From the NCBI RefSeq assembly GCF_900496975.1, contig NZ_UFQC01000016.1:62001-126000 (forward strand): 64,000 nt of DNA, in the 5' to 3' direction. Shown piece after piece: positions 1-8,963 of this stretch; the first letter of the stretch is position 1, and the number at the start of each line of letters is the position of its first letter. The notes under the pieces are model-generated. The model made no database searches and was not told the DNA's origin. It saw only the letters and a program-made list of their open reading frames with translations. This DNA comes from Achromobacter veterisilvae (GTDB taxonomy: Bacteria; Pseudomonadota; Gammaproteobacteria; Burkholderiales; Burkholderiaceae_B). The translations under genes and the position numbers were made by a program.

Positions 1-1
1 G

Positions 2-802
2 CTCACCCTGGGCCTGTCGCTGGTCGTCGTGACGCTGGCGGAGGCGCGCGGCGCGACGGCCGAGCATTTCGTGCCCTGGGTCATCGTCGTCACCTGCTCG
101 GTGTTCGCGCTGGCGGCGCTGCCGTCGTTCTTCCTGCTGCGTGAACGCGCGAAGCCGCAGGCCGGCCAGCCCGAGGCGCTGCACATGTTCAAGCGCCTGG
201 CCTATGCCTGGCGCGAAACCGGGCAGCACTTTCCGGAATTCCGCCGGCTGCTCATGTGCATCGCCTGCTACCAGGCCGGGATTTCGGTGGTGATCACGCT
301 GGCGGCCGTGTACGCCTCGGAAGTCATGGGCTTCACCACGCCCCAGATCATGCTGCTGGTGTTCACCGTGAACATCGGCGCGGCGGCGGGGGCGTTCTCG
401 TTCGGCTACGTGCAGGACCGCATCGGGCACAAGCCCGCGCTGGCCATGACGCTGGTCGGCTGGATCGCGATGGTGCTGGTGGCCTACGCCGCCGTCACGG
501 CGCCGGTGTTCTGGGTGGCCGCCACGCTGGCCGGGCTGTGCATGGGCACCACCCAGAGCGCGGGCCGGGCCATGACCGGCGCGCTCGCGCCCGCGGGCCG
601 GCTGGCCGAGTTCTTTTCGCTCTGGACCTTCTCGGTGCAACTGGCCGCCGTGATCGGCCCGCTGACCTACGGCCTGGTGACGTGGGCTACGCACGGCAAC
701 CACCGGCTGGCGATCCTGGTGACCGGCCTGTTCTTCGTGGGCGGCCTCATCCTTTTGTCGCGCGTGGACATGAAGCGCGGCCTGGCCCGGCAGGCGGCGT
801 GA
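2..802 (+). CDS. MFS transporter of the Atg22/UMF1 type, C-terminal part only
   Basis: The reading frame is open from the first complete codon of the window, so this is the last 266 residues of a longer gene; a GTG at 29 is internal and not taken as the start. The visible part has about seven hydrophobic membrane segments and a loop 'GYVQDRIGHK' like MFS motif A between helices. The stretch 'GTTQSAGRAMTGALAP' followed by 'AEFFSLW' and 'IGPLTYG' resembles the conserved C-terminal signature of the UMF1/Atg22 branch of the major facilitator superfamily, inner-membrane permeases of mostly unknown substrate. It ends at TGA and is followed by a perfect hairpin at 858-882. Class assignment is solid, substrate unknown. 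Confidence 0.8.
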   Translation, partial: LTLGLSLVVVTLAEARGATAEHFVPWVIVVTCSVFALAALPSFFLLRERAKPQAGQPEALHMFKRLAYAWRETGQHFPEFRRLLMCIACYQAGISVVITLAAVYASEVMGFTTPQIMLLVFTVNIGAAAGAFSFGYVQDRIGHKPALAMTLVGWIAMVLVAYAAVTAPVFWVAATLAGLCMGTTQSAGRAMTGALAPAGRLAEFFSLWTFSVQLAAVIGPLTYGLVTWATHGNHRLAILVTGLFFVGGLILLSRVDMKRGLARQAA

Positions 803-857
803 AGCCCGCGGCTCGCGGAAGCGGGGCCGCGGCTGCTATCCTTACGGTCTGCCCAGC

Positions 858-882
858 GGCGCCGCTTTCGCTAAGCGGCGCC
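858..882. other. Perfect 10-bp hairpin after the MFS gene
   Basis: GGCGCCGCTT (858-867), a 5-nt loop and AAGCGGCGCC (873-882) form a perfect stem. No T-run follows on either strand, so it is not a convincing intrinsic terminator. It could end or stabilise the MFS transcript, or separate it from acs. Confidence 0.5.
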
Positions 883-1093
883 GGTGCGCAGTTTGCTTGT
901 GCATGCCGCCAGCTCGATGCCTTCCGGCCTGTCTCGCCCGAGACCGGCATTGCCGAAGCTCCGCGCTCCTGCGCCATTGCGGGCTCCGGCCCGCATTTTG
1001 CGTAAGGTGCCCGTAAGAGCGTGGCGATACGGTTGCAGGTGGGTAATAAAAAAGCGGCATAAACAACAGAATCACCGATTGGAGACAAAGATC

Positions 1094-3073
<1,980 letters not shown>

Positions 3074-3127
3074 GCGCGTCCGGCCGCCGCCTGGCGGCCG
3101 CCCCGCGCGCAACAGGCGCATAATGAG

Positions 3128-3175
3128 GCGCCCGGCGCCGGCAATCCGCCGGCGCCGGGCGCTTTTTCTTTTTCC
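3128..3175 (+). terminator. Strong rho-independent terminator of acs
   Basis: A perfect 15-bp stem (3128-3142 with 3148-3162) around the 5-nt loop AATCC is followed by TTTTTCTTTTT. It lies 55 bp after the acs stop and before the ribosome binding site of the next gene. Confidence 0.92.
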
Positions 3176-3203
3176 ATTTCCGCACCTCCACGGAGCCATA
3201 GAC

Positions 3204-4091
3204 GTGAGCCGCAGCAGTTTCGATCGGGCGGGGCTAGCCCTGATGTTCAGCACCATCCTGGTCTGGGCGGGTAGCTGGATCGCGATGAAACTGGTCGTGT
3301 CCTACATCGGCCCGTTCGATTTCGTGGCGCTGCGCTACGTGGCGGGCAGCCTGGTGCTGTTCGCGCTGGCGATCGCGACCCGCCGCCCGCTGGCCATGCC
3401 GCCGTGGAAGCTGACCCTGCTGATCGGCCTGACGCAGACGGCCGGCTTCCAGGGCTTCGTGCAGACGGCGCTGGTGACGGGCGGGGTGGGCAAGGTCTCG
3501 CTCATGGCCTACACCATGCCGTTCTGGGTGATCCTGTTCGCGTGGGGGCTGCTGCGCGAACGGCCTACCGCGAGGCATGGGCTGGGCATCGGCCTGGCGG
3601 CCGTCGGGCTGGTCTGCTTCGTGGAGCCCTGGAACGGCCTGGGCGACATCCGCCCGGTGGCGCTGGGGCTGGGCAGCGGCTTGAGCTGGGGCGTGGGCAC
3701 GGTGCTGTCCAAGCGCATGTTCGAGCGCCATGCGCCGGACGTGATGACCTTCACCGCCTGGCAGATGCTGCTTGGCGGCCTGGCGATGGCGCCGCTGGCC
3801 TTCCTGGTGCCGCAGATGTCCGCGCAATGGGGCTGGCAGCTCTGGACCGGCATGGTCTACATCGTGCTGATCGCGACGGCGGCGGGCTGGCTGCTGTGGC
3901 TGCAGGTCGTGCGCCGCGTGCCCGCGTCCATCGCCGGCCTGTCGAGCCTGGGCGTGCCGGTCGTGGCCATGCTGTTCGCCTGGGCGCTGTTGTCCGAGCG
4001 GCCCACGCCGGCCGAACTGGGCGGCATGGTGCTGATCCTGGCCGGCATCTGGGTGGTGAGCCGGGCCGCGCCCGCGCCGCGCGCCGGCTGA
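3204..4091 (+). CDS. DMT-superfamily (EamA) transporter
   Basis: A 295-residue inner-membrane protein with about ten predicted membrane segments in two EamA repeats, the usual layout of drug/metabolite or amino-acid exporters. GTG at 3204 is preferred because CGGAG sits 9 bp upstream; ATG at 3243 is an alternative. The frame runs upstream to 3123 but would pass through the acs terminator. Conserved features include the repeat-1 segment 'VALRYVAGSLVLF' and a C-terminal 'LGVPVVAMLFAWALLSERPT' typical of the second repeat. It lies 40 bp before ltaE on the same strand. Substrate is not evident; co-location with threonine aldolase makes amino-acid export a guess only. Confidence 0.88.
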   Translation: MSRSSFDRAGLALMFSTILVWAGSWIAMKLVVSYIGPFDFVALRYVAGSLVLFALAIATRRPLAMPPWKLTLLIGLTQTAGFQGFVQTALVTGGVGKVSLMAYTMPFWVILFAWGLLRERPTARHGLGIGLAAVGLVCFVEPWNGLGDIRPVALGLGSGLSWGVGTVLSKRMFERHAPDVMTFTAWQMLLGGLAMAPLAFLVPQMSAQWGWQLWTGMVYIVLIATAAGWLLWLQVVRRVPASIAGLSSLGVPVVAMLFAWALLSERPTPAELGGMVLILAGIWVVSRAAPAPRAG

Positions 4092-4131
4092 GCGGCTTCC
4101 CTGAATTCCATTTCCTCTCCAAGGATTTTCC

Positions 4132-5142
4132 ATGATCGATCTGCGCAGCGACACCGTTACCCAGCCCTCCGCCGCCATGCTCCAGGCGATGGTCGCCGCG
4201 CCCCTGGGCGATGACGTGATGGGCGACGACCCCACCGTGATCCGCCTGCAGGAAGCGGTCGCCGAGCGCGCCGGGAAGGCGGCCGGCCTGTTCTTTCCCT
4301 CCGGCACGCAAAGCAATCTGGGGGCGCTGATGGCGCACTGCGACCGGGGCGACGAGTACCTGGTGGGACAGCAGGCGCACACCTACAAGTACGAAGGGGG
4401 CGGGGCGGCGGTGCTGGGCAGCATCCAGCCGCAGCCGGTCGAGCACGCGGAAGACGGCTCGCTGCCGCTGGAGAAGCTGGCCGCGGCGCTCAAGCCCACG
4501 GGCGATCCGCACTTCGCCCGCACCCGCCTGCTGGCCCTGGAGAACACCTTCCACGGCAAGCTGATCCCGGCGTCCTATGTGCAGGCCGCCACCGCGTGGG
4601 CCCGCCAGCACGGCCTGGCGACGCACCTGGACGGCGCGCGCGTCTGCAATGCGGCCGTGGCCAGCGGCAAGCCGGTGGCGGATCTGTGCGAGCCCTTCGA
4701 TTCGGTGTCGATCTGTTTTTCCAAGGGGCTGGGCGCGCCGGTGGGCTCGGTGCTGGTCGGCAGCGCCGAGCTGATCGCCCGCGCCCGGCGCTGGCGCAAG
4801 ATGCTGGGCGGCGGCCTGCGGCAGGCCGGCGTGCTGGCCGCCGCCTGCCTGTATGCGCTGGAGCACAACGTCGAGCGCCTGGCCGAGGACCACGAGAACG
4901 CCCGCCTGCTGGCCGACGGGCTGCGCGGCATCGCCGGCGTCAAGGTGCTGAGCCAGGACACCAACATGGTGTTCGCGGAATTCGAGCCTTCGCGCTGCGA
5001 AGCGCTGACCGCCGCGCTGGCGGGCGACGGCATCCTGATGCGGGCCGTCTACGGCGGCCCGACGCGCCTGGTCACCCACCTGGACGTGTCCGCCGGCGAC
5101 GTGCGGCGGGTGGTCCAGGCGGTGGCGCGGCACCTCGCCTGA
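4132..5142 (+). CDS. ltaE: low-specificity L-threonine aldolase
   Basis: PLP enzyme that cleaves L-threonine or L-allo-threonine to glycine and acetaldehyde. The 336-residue protein opens with 'MIDLRSDTVTQP', the family hallmark, and carries 'ENTFHGK', 'HLDGARVCNA' and the PLP-lysine segment 'CFSKGLGAPVGS' (Lys about 198). ATG follows AAGGA at 4120. Fold type I, cytoplasmic. Its stop codon directly abuts the stop of the convergent aminotransferase gene with no terminator between them. Confidence 0.95.
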   Translation: MIDLRSDTVTQPSAAMLQAMVAAPLGDDVMGDDPTVIRLQEAVAERAGKAAGLFFPSGTQSNLGALMAHCDRGDEYLVGQQAHTYKYEGGGAAVLGSIQPQPVEHAEDGSLPLEKLAAALKPTGDPHFARTRLLALENTFHGKLIPASYVQAATAWARQHGLATHLDGARVCNAAVASGKPVADLCEPFDSVSICFSKGLGAPVGSVLVGSAELIARARRWRKMLGGGLRQAGVLAAACLYALEHNVERLAEDHENARLLADGLRGIAGVKVLSQDTNMVFAEFEPSRCEALTAALAGDGILMRAVYGGPTRLVTHLDVSAGDVRRVVQAVARHLA

Positions 5143-6477
5143 CTAGGCGGCCGCGCGCAGCACGTCCGACAGGACCGAAAACAATTCGTCGATCTGGGCG
5201 CGCTCGATGATGAGTGGGGGCGACAGCAGCATCGTGTCGCCCGCCGAACGGATCAGGCAGCCGCGTTCCAGGCAGGCCTGGTGCGCGGCATAGGCGCGCT
5301 GGCCGGGCTTGCCGTCCAGCGGCGCCAGTTCGATGGCCGCCAGCAGCCCGATGTTGCGGATGTCCACCACGTGCGGCAGGCCCTTCAGGCTGTGCGCGGC
5401 GTCTTCCCAATAGCGCCAGAGTTCGCGGCTGCGCTGGAACAGGCCTTCGCGGCGGCAGATGTCCAGCGTGGCCAGGCCGGCGGCGCATGCCACCGGATGG
5501 CCGGAATAGGTATAGCCGTGCGATAGCTCGATGGCGCTGTCCGGGCCCTGCATGAAGGCATCGTGGACATGCCGCTGCACCAGCGTGGCGCCCATCGGAA
5601 TCGCGCCGTTGGTCAACCCCTTGGCGCTGGTGATGATGTCCGGCGTGACGCCAAAATGCGGCGAGGCGAAGGCGCCGTCGATGCGGCCGAAGGCGCAGAT
5701 GACTTCATCGAAAATCAACAGGATGCCGTGGGCGTCGCAGATCTGGCGCAGTTTCTGCAAATAGCCCTTGGGCGGCACCAGCACGCCGGTGGAGCCCGCC
5801 ACCGGTTCCACGATGACGGCCGCGATGGTGGACGCGTCATGCAGCGCGACGATGCGTTCCAGCGTATCGGCCAGGTGGGCGCCCCAATCCGGCTGTCCCC
5901 GCGTGTAGGCCATCTGGCTGCGGTCGTACGTGTGCGGCAGGTGGTCCACGTAGGGCAGGAGATTTCCGAAGGGCTTGCGGTGACCGGCGATGCCCGACAC
6001 CGACAGGCCGCCGAACCCCACGCCGTGGTAGGAGCGCTCGCGTCCGATCAGGCGCACGCGCTGGCCCTGCCCGCGCGCGCGGTGGTAGCCCAGCGCGATC
6101 TTCAGCGCCGTGTCCACGGCTTCGGAGCCGGAGTTCGAGAAGAACACGTTGGAGAATCCCGGGGGCGCTTCCTGGCGCAGGGCCTCGGCCAGCTCGAAGG
6201 CCAGCGGATGGCTCATCTGGAACGACGGCGCATAGTCCAGTTCATGGGCGGTGCGGGCGATGGCGTCGACGATTTCGGGGCGGCGATGCCCCGCGTTCAC
6301 GCACCACAGGCCCGCGATGCCGTCCAGCACGCGGCGGCCGTCCGGGCGGATGTAGTGCATGCCTTCCGCGGCGGTGAACAGCACGGGCGCGCGCTTGTAC
6401 CGCCGGTTCGCGGTAAAGGGCATCCAATAGGCTTCGGCGTTGAGGGCGGGAGTGGGGTGGGACGCTGACGAGGACAT
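5143..6477 (-). CDS. class III pyridoxal-phosphate aminotransferase (omega-amino acid:pyruvate type)
   Basis: Fold-I PLP transaminase of 444 residues, the usual length for omega-amino acid, beta-alanine or diamine transaminases with pyruvate as acceptor. 'SNSGSEA' (about 114-120), 'FDEVICAFGR' with the PLP-pairing Asp257, and 'TSAKGLTNG' with Lys286 are present, as is the early 'WMPFTANRRYK' typical of this branch. Start set at the ATG at 6477; the frame continues to 6591 but would run through an AT-rich promoter-like region. It lies downstream of, and on the same strand as, the two-domain GntR regulator. The AT-rich motif just upstream recurs at the divergent C45/ABC promoter, suggesting co-regulation (inference). 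Exact amine substrate unknown. Confidence 0.93.
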   Translation of the reverse strand: MSSSASHPTPALNAEAYWMPFTANRRYKRAPVLFTAAEGMHYIRPDGRRVLDGIAGLWCVNAGHRRPEIVDAIARTAHELDYAPSFQMSHPLAFELAEALRQEAPPGFSNVFFSNSGSEAVDTALKIALGYHRARGQGQRVRLIGRERSYHGVGFGGLSVSGIAGHRKPFGNLLPYVDHLPHTYDRSQMAYTRGQPDWGAHLADTLERIVALHDASTIAAVIVEPVAGSTGVLVPPKGYLQKLRQICDAHGILLIFDEVICAFGRIDGAFASPHFGVTPDIITSAKGLTNGAIPMGATLVQRHVHDAFMQGPDSAIELSHGYTYSGHPVACAAGLATLDICRREGLFQRSRELWRYWEDAAHSLKGLPHVVDIRNIGLLAAIELAPLDGKPGQRAYAAHQACLERGCLIRSAGDTMLLSPPLIIERAQIDELFSVLSDVLRAAA

Positions 6478-6510
6478 GGGGAGCCTGCTTCGGGGTGGTT
6501 CGGGTTTTCT

Positions 6511-6540
6511 ATTTTGTATTAATATAATTAAAAATACAAT
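6511..6540 (-). promoter_or_regulatory. AT-rich promoter/operator region of the aminotransferase gene
   Basis: TTGTATT (6514-6520) and AATACAA (6533-6539) form an inverted repeat with a 12-bp spacer in an otherwise GC-rich region. Read on the minus strand it also offers TTGTAT-N17-CAAAAT as a sigma-70-like promoter pointing to the aminotransferase. The 16-bp block TATATTAATACAAAAT (minus strand, 6526-6511) recurs with one change at 7755-7770. Confidence 0.55.
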
Positions 6541-6579
6541 ATGGGATGGACCTGGGGTGGCGGGGTTAGTGTCTTTGGG

Positions 6580-6678
6580 GGTGTCAGACACCCGGGGGCG
6601 TGCGCTTCAGCATGCCGGGCGGGGCGTAGGGGTGTCAGACACAGGGCTGGTGTTGGGCACAGGGCTAGTGTCAGACGC
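6580..6678. repeat. Three degenerate copies of the GGTGTC-W-GACACC palindrome
   Basis: GGTGTCAGACACC is complete at 6580-6592, partial at 6631-6643 (ending ACACA) and more degenerate at 6667-6678. The same 13-bp palindrome builds the tandem array at 20.3-21.1 kb. They lie in the 285-bp gap between the aminotransferase and GntR genes, which holds no gene I can support. Confidence 0.75.
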
Positions 6679-6762
6679 AAGGCTGCGCTTGCCGGGAAGA
6701 ACGGCGTCCTTCGGCAAAGCGGGGGCCCCTTGAAGGGGCGCGTAAGCGGCAGCGGGTGGGTC

Positions 6763-7644
6763 TTACGACACTTGCAGCGAGGTCTTCAGGTGGCGGCGCA
6801 TGAGCTGGGAAGCCCATTCCTGGTCGCCGACCTCCAGGGCCTCGATGATCTGCAGGTGTTCGCTGCCGGAATTGGCGTAGCGCGCGTCGCGGTAGAACGC
6901 GGCATGCTCTTCCAGCCGGCGTAGCTGGTTCTGCTGCTGCACGGCCTGCAGGATGTAGCGGTTGCCCGAGAAGCGGGCCAGCATCTCGTGGAACGAGGCG
7001 TTGAGGTTGAAGAACTCGGTGGCCGAGATGTCGGCGTCGCTGCGTGCGGCCAGGGCTTCATGCGCGGCGCGCATGCGCGCCAGGGCCTCCCTGTCCAGCC
7101 GGAACGTGGGTTCCAGCAGGCCCGCGCATTCGACCGTCATCCGGAAACGGTAGCTCTCGTTGAGGGCGTCGCGGTTCTCCAGCGACGGCGCGAACTGCCA
7201 GCCGTGGCCTTTGCGCTTTTCGATCAGGCCGTCCGCCGAGAGTTGCAGCAGCGTCTTGGCCAGCACGCTGCGCGGCGCCGGATAGCGCTGCTGCAGGTCG
7301 CGTTCGGTGAAGGTTTCAGGCAGCGCGCGCGAGGCGCGGTCGTCGATCAGCCGCCGGTACAGCTCGTCCTGCGTGGGGCCCGCGCCCGCGATGGCGGGAG
7401 CGCCCGCGGCGGCATTATCGGCCACGGTGTAGCCGCTGTTGGGGCGGTGCGTGATCAGGCCTTGCGCGGCCAGCAGCCTGAGCGCGCCGCGCACGGGCGT
7501 GCGCGACACCTCGTAGGCCGCCGCCAGCGCTTCCTCGGACAAATGGTCGCCCGGCGCATAGCGCCGGGCCACGATGTCTTCCGCCATGTGGCGTGCCAGG
7601 TCGACTTGCAGCGGAGTGGGGCGGGCGGGTGCGGCGTTGGGCAT
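6763..7644 (-). CDS. GntR/FCD-type regulator with two tandem winged-helix domains
   Basis: A 293-residue DNA-binding regulator. Residues about 12-76 form a normal GntR winged helix ('LSEEALAAAYEVSRTPVRGAL', wing 'THRPNSGYTV'). After an Ala/Gly-rich linker a second winged-helix unit follows at about 93-154 ('FTERDLQQRY', 'LLQLSADGLIEKRKGHGWQF'). Residues about 160-285 form an all-helical FCD effector domain with the family's His ligands in 'NASFHEML', 'SEHLQIIEAL' and 'MRRHLK'. Usual FCD regulators are about 220-250 residues with one winged helix, so the duplication explains the extra length. It is divergent from the C45/ABC operon and upstream of the aminotransferase, the likely targets. The ligand may be a carboxylate, as in other FCD proteins. 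Confidence 0.9.
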   Translation of the reverse strand: MPNAAPARPTPLQVDLARHMAEDIVARRYAPGDHLSEEALAAAYEVSRTPVRGALRLLAAQGLITHRPNSGYTVADNAAAGAPAIAGAGPTQDELYRRLIDDRASRALPETFTERDLQQRYPAPRSVLAKTLLQLSADGLIEKRKGHGWQFAPSLENRDALNESYRFRMTVECAGLLEPTFRLDREALARMRAAHEALAARSDADISATEFFNLNASFHEMLARFSGNRYILQAVQQQNQLRRLEEHAAFYRDARYANSGSEHLQIIEALEVGDQEWASQLMRRHLKTSLQVS

Positions 7645-7736
7645 GGACGGGGGCGGGCGCTAGGAGCGGCGGATTGGGAATGGTACCGGAGAGCGTTGTG
7701 GCGAGGGCGGCTGGCCAGTGGTGTCCGTAGAAACCC

Positions 7737-7770
7737 TTGTATTGAACTTTTTTCTATATTAGTACAAAAT
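7737..7770 (+). promoter_or_regulatory. AT-rich promoter/operator region of the C45-ABC operon
   Basis: TTGTATT (7737-7743) and AGTACAA (7761-7767) form an imperfect inverted repeat. TTGAAC (7742) N17 CAAAAT (7765) is a plausible sigma-70 promoter for the operon starting at 7809. TATATTAGTACAAAAT at 7755-7770 matches 15 of 16 positions of the block in front of the aminotransferase gene. It lies in the 164-bp gap between the divergent GntR gene and the operon. Confidence 0.55.
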
Positions 7771-7808
7771 TTGTCGGTCTGAATGAACTCGCACCGGAGC
7801 CTTGCGCC

Positions 7809-8915
7809 GTGACTTTGCCTACCCCCTTTCCCCTGGTCGACGTACAGGGCAGTCCTTATGAGCGGGGGCGCCAGCATGGCGCCGCCGTGCCGGAGCGCGT
7901 GGCGCGCAGCGTGGCCCTCTATCGCGGCCAGCTCGAGCGGCGCGGCGTGGGCGCGGACCGCCTGAAGGCGCTGGCCGCCGCCATGGTGCCCGTGGTGGGC
8001 GATTACGACGCCGCCTACCTGGAAGAACTGCGCGGGATCGCGGACGGTTCGGGCCAGGCGCTGGAAGACGTGGTGGTCATCAACTGCCGCACCGAGATGA
8101 TGTTCGGCCATGCCGAACTGGCCCGCGCCCGCAAGGGGCTGGACGACGGCTGCACCGGCCTGGTCGTGCTGTCGGAGGCCGCGGCCGGCGGCAAGCTCAT
8201 GCATGCGCACAACTGGGACTGGCGCGAGGAATGCGCGGACACCGGCATCGTGCTGCGCATGCGCCGCGAGGACGGGCCCGATCTGCTGATGTTCACGGAG
8301 GCGGGCAGCCTGGCGCGCCACGGGTTCAACAGCGCGGGCGTTTCGCTGTCCGGCAACTTCCTGTCCTGCGAGCACGACTATCAGCGCCCCGCCGAAGTGC
8401 CGCTGGTGCTGGTGCGGCGCAAGATGCTGGAAGCCTCCAACCTCTGCAACGCCATGAAGGTGCTGTGGGCGTCGCGGCGCTTCTGCTCCAACAACCTGAT
8501 GCTGGCGCAGGCGCAAGGCGAGGCCGTCGACCTGGAATGTTCGCCCGACGAAATCTTCTGGATCACGCCGGAAAACGGCCTGCTGGTGCATGCCAACCAC
8601 TGGATCAGCGCGCCCGCGCGCGCCAAGCTGTTCGACAAGGGGCTGGCCGCCAATCCGGACTCGATCTATCGCCAGCGCCGCGTGCAGGACGGGCTGGCGC
8701 GCGCCGCCGGCGGGATCGACTGGGCCGCGGTCAAGCGCATCCTGGCCGACGACTTCGCCGCGCCGGACGGCGTGCTGCGTTCGCCCAAGCCCGCCAGCTT
8801 CGACAGCATTTCGGCCACGGTGGCCACCACGCTGATGGAGCCGGAAAGCGGCGTGATGTGGATCGCCCGCAAACCGTACGAAGGACGCAACTACGCGGAG
8901 TACCGGCTCTTCTGA
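7809..8915 (+). CDS. C45-family autoproteolytic hydrolase/acyltransferase-like protein
   Basis: A 368-residue protein of the peptidase C45 (acyl-CoA:6-aminopenicillanate acyltransferase-like) Ntn-hydrolase family. The N-terminus 'GSPYERGRQHG' is the standard opening of this group. 'DGCTG' around Cys115 is the expected self-cleavage point, where the freed Cys becomes the nucleophile. 'AHNWDWR' just after it is also typical. GTG start at 7809 with GGAG about 12 bp upstream. It is the first gene of an operon with a peptide-type ABC importer, so it probably cleaves an amide bond in the imported compound. No signal peptide is seen, so it acts in the cytoplasm. The natural substrate is unknown; penicillin relatives are only one possibility. 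Confidence 0.85.
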   Translation: MTLPTPFPLVDVQGSPYERGRQHGAAVPERVARSVALYRGQLERRGVGADRLKALAAAMVPVVGDYDAAYLEELRGIADGSGQALEDVVVINCRTEMMFGHAELARARKGLDDGCTGLVVLSEAAAGGKLMHAHNWDWREECADTGIVLRMRREDGPDLLMFTEAGSLARHGFNSAGVSLSGNFLSCEHDYQRPAEVPLVLVRRKMLEASNLCNAMKVLWASRRFCSNNLMLAQAQGEAVDLECSPDEIFWITPENGLLVHANHWISAPARAKLFDKGLAANPDSIYRQRRVQDGLARAAGGIDWAAVKRILADDFAAPDGVLRSPKPASFDSISATVATTLMEPESGVMWIARKPYEGRNYAEYRLF

Positions 8916-8963
8916 GCCGGCCCTGGACCTGTCCGCGGCGAACGCCGCGCCTGGAGTGACCCT

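Noticed and set aside
858-882. Intrinsic terminator for the MFS gene
   Set aside because: Perfect stem but no T-run on either strand; kept only as a hairpin.
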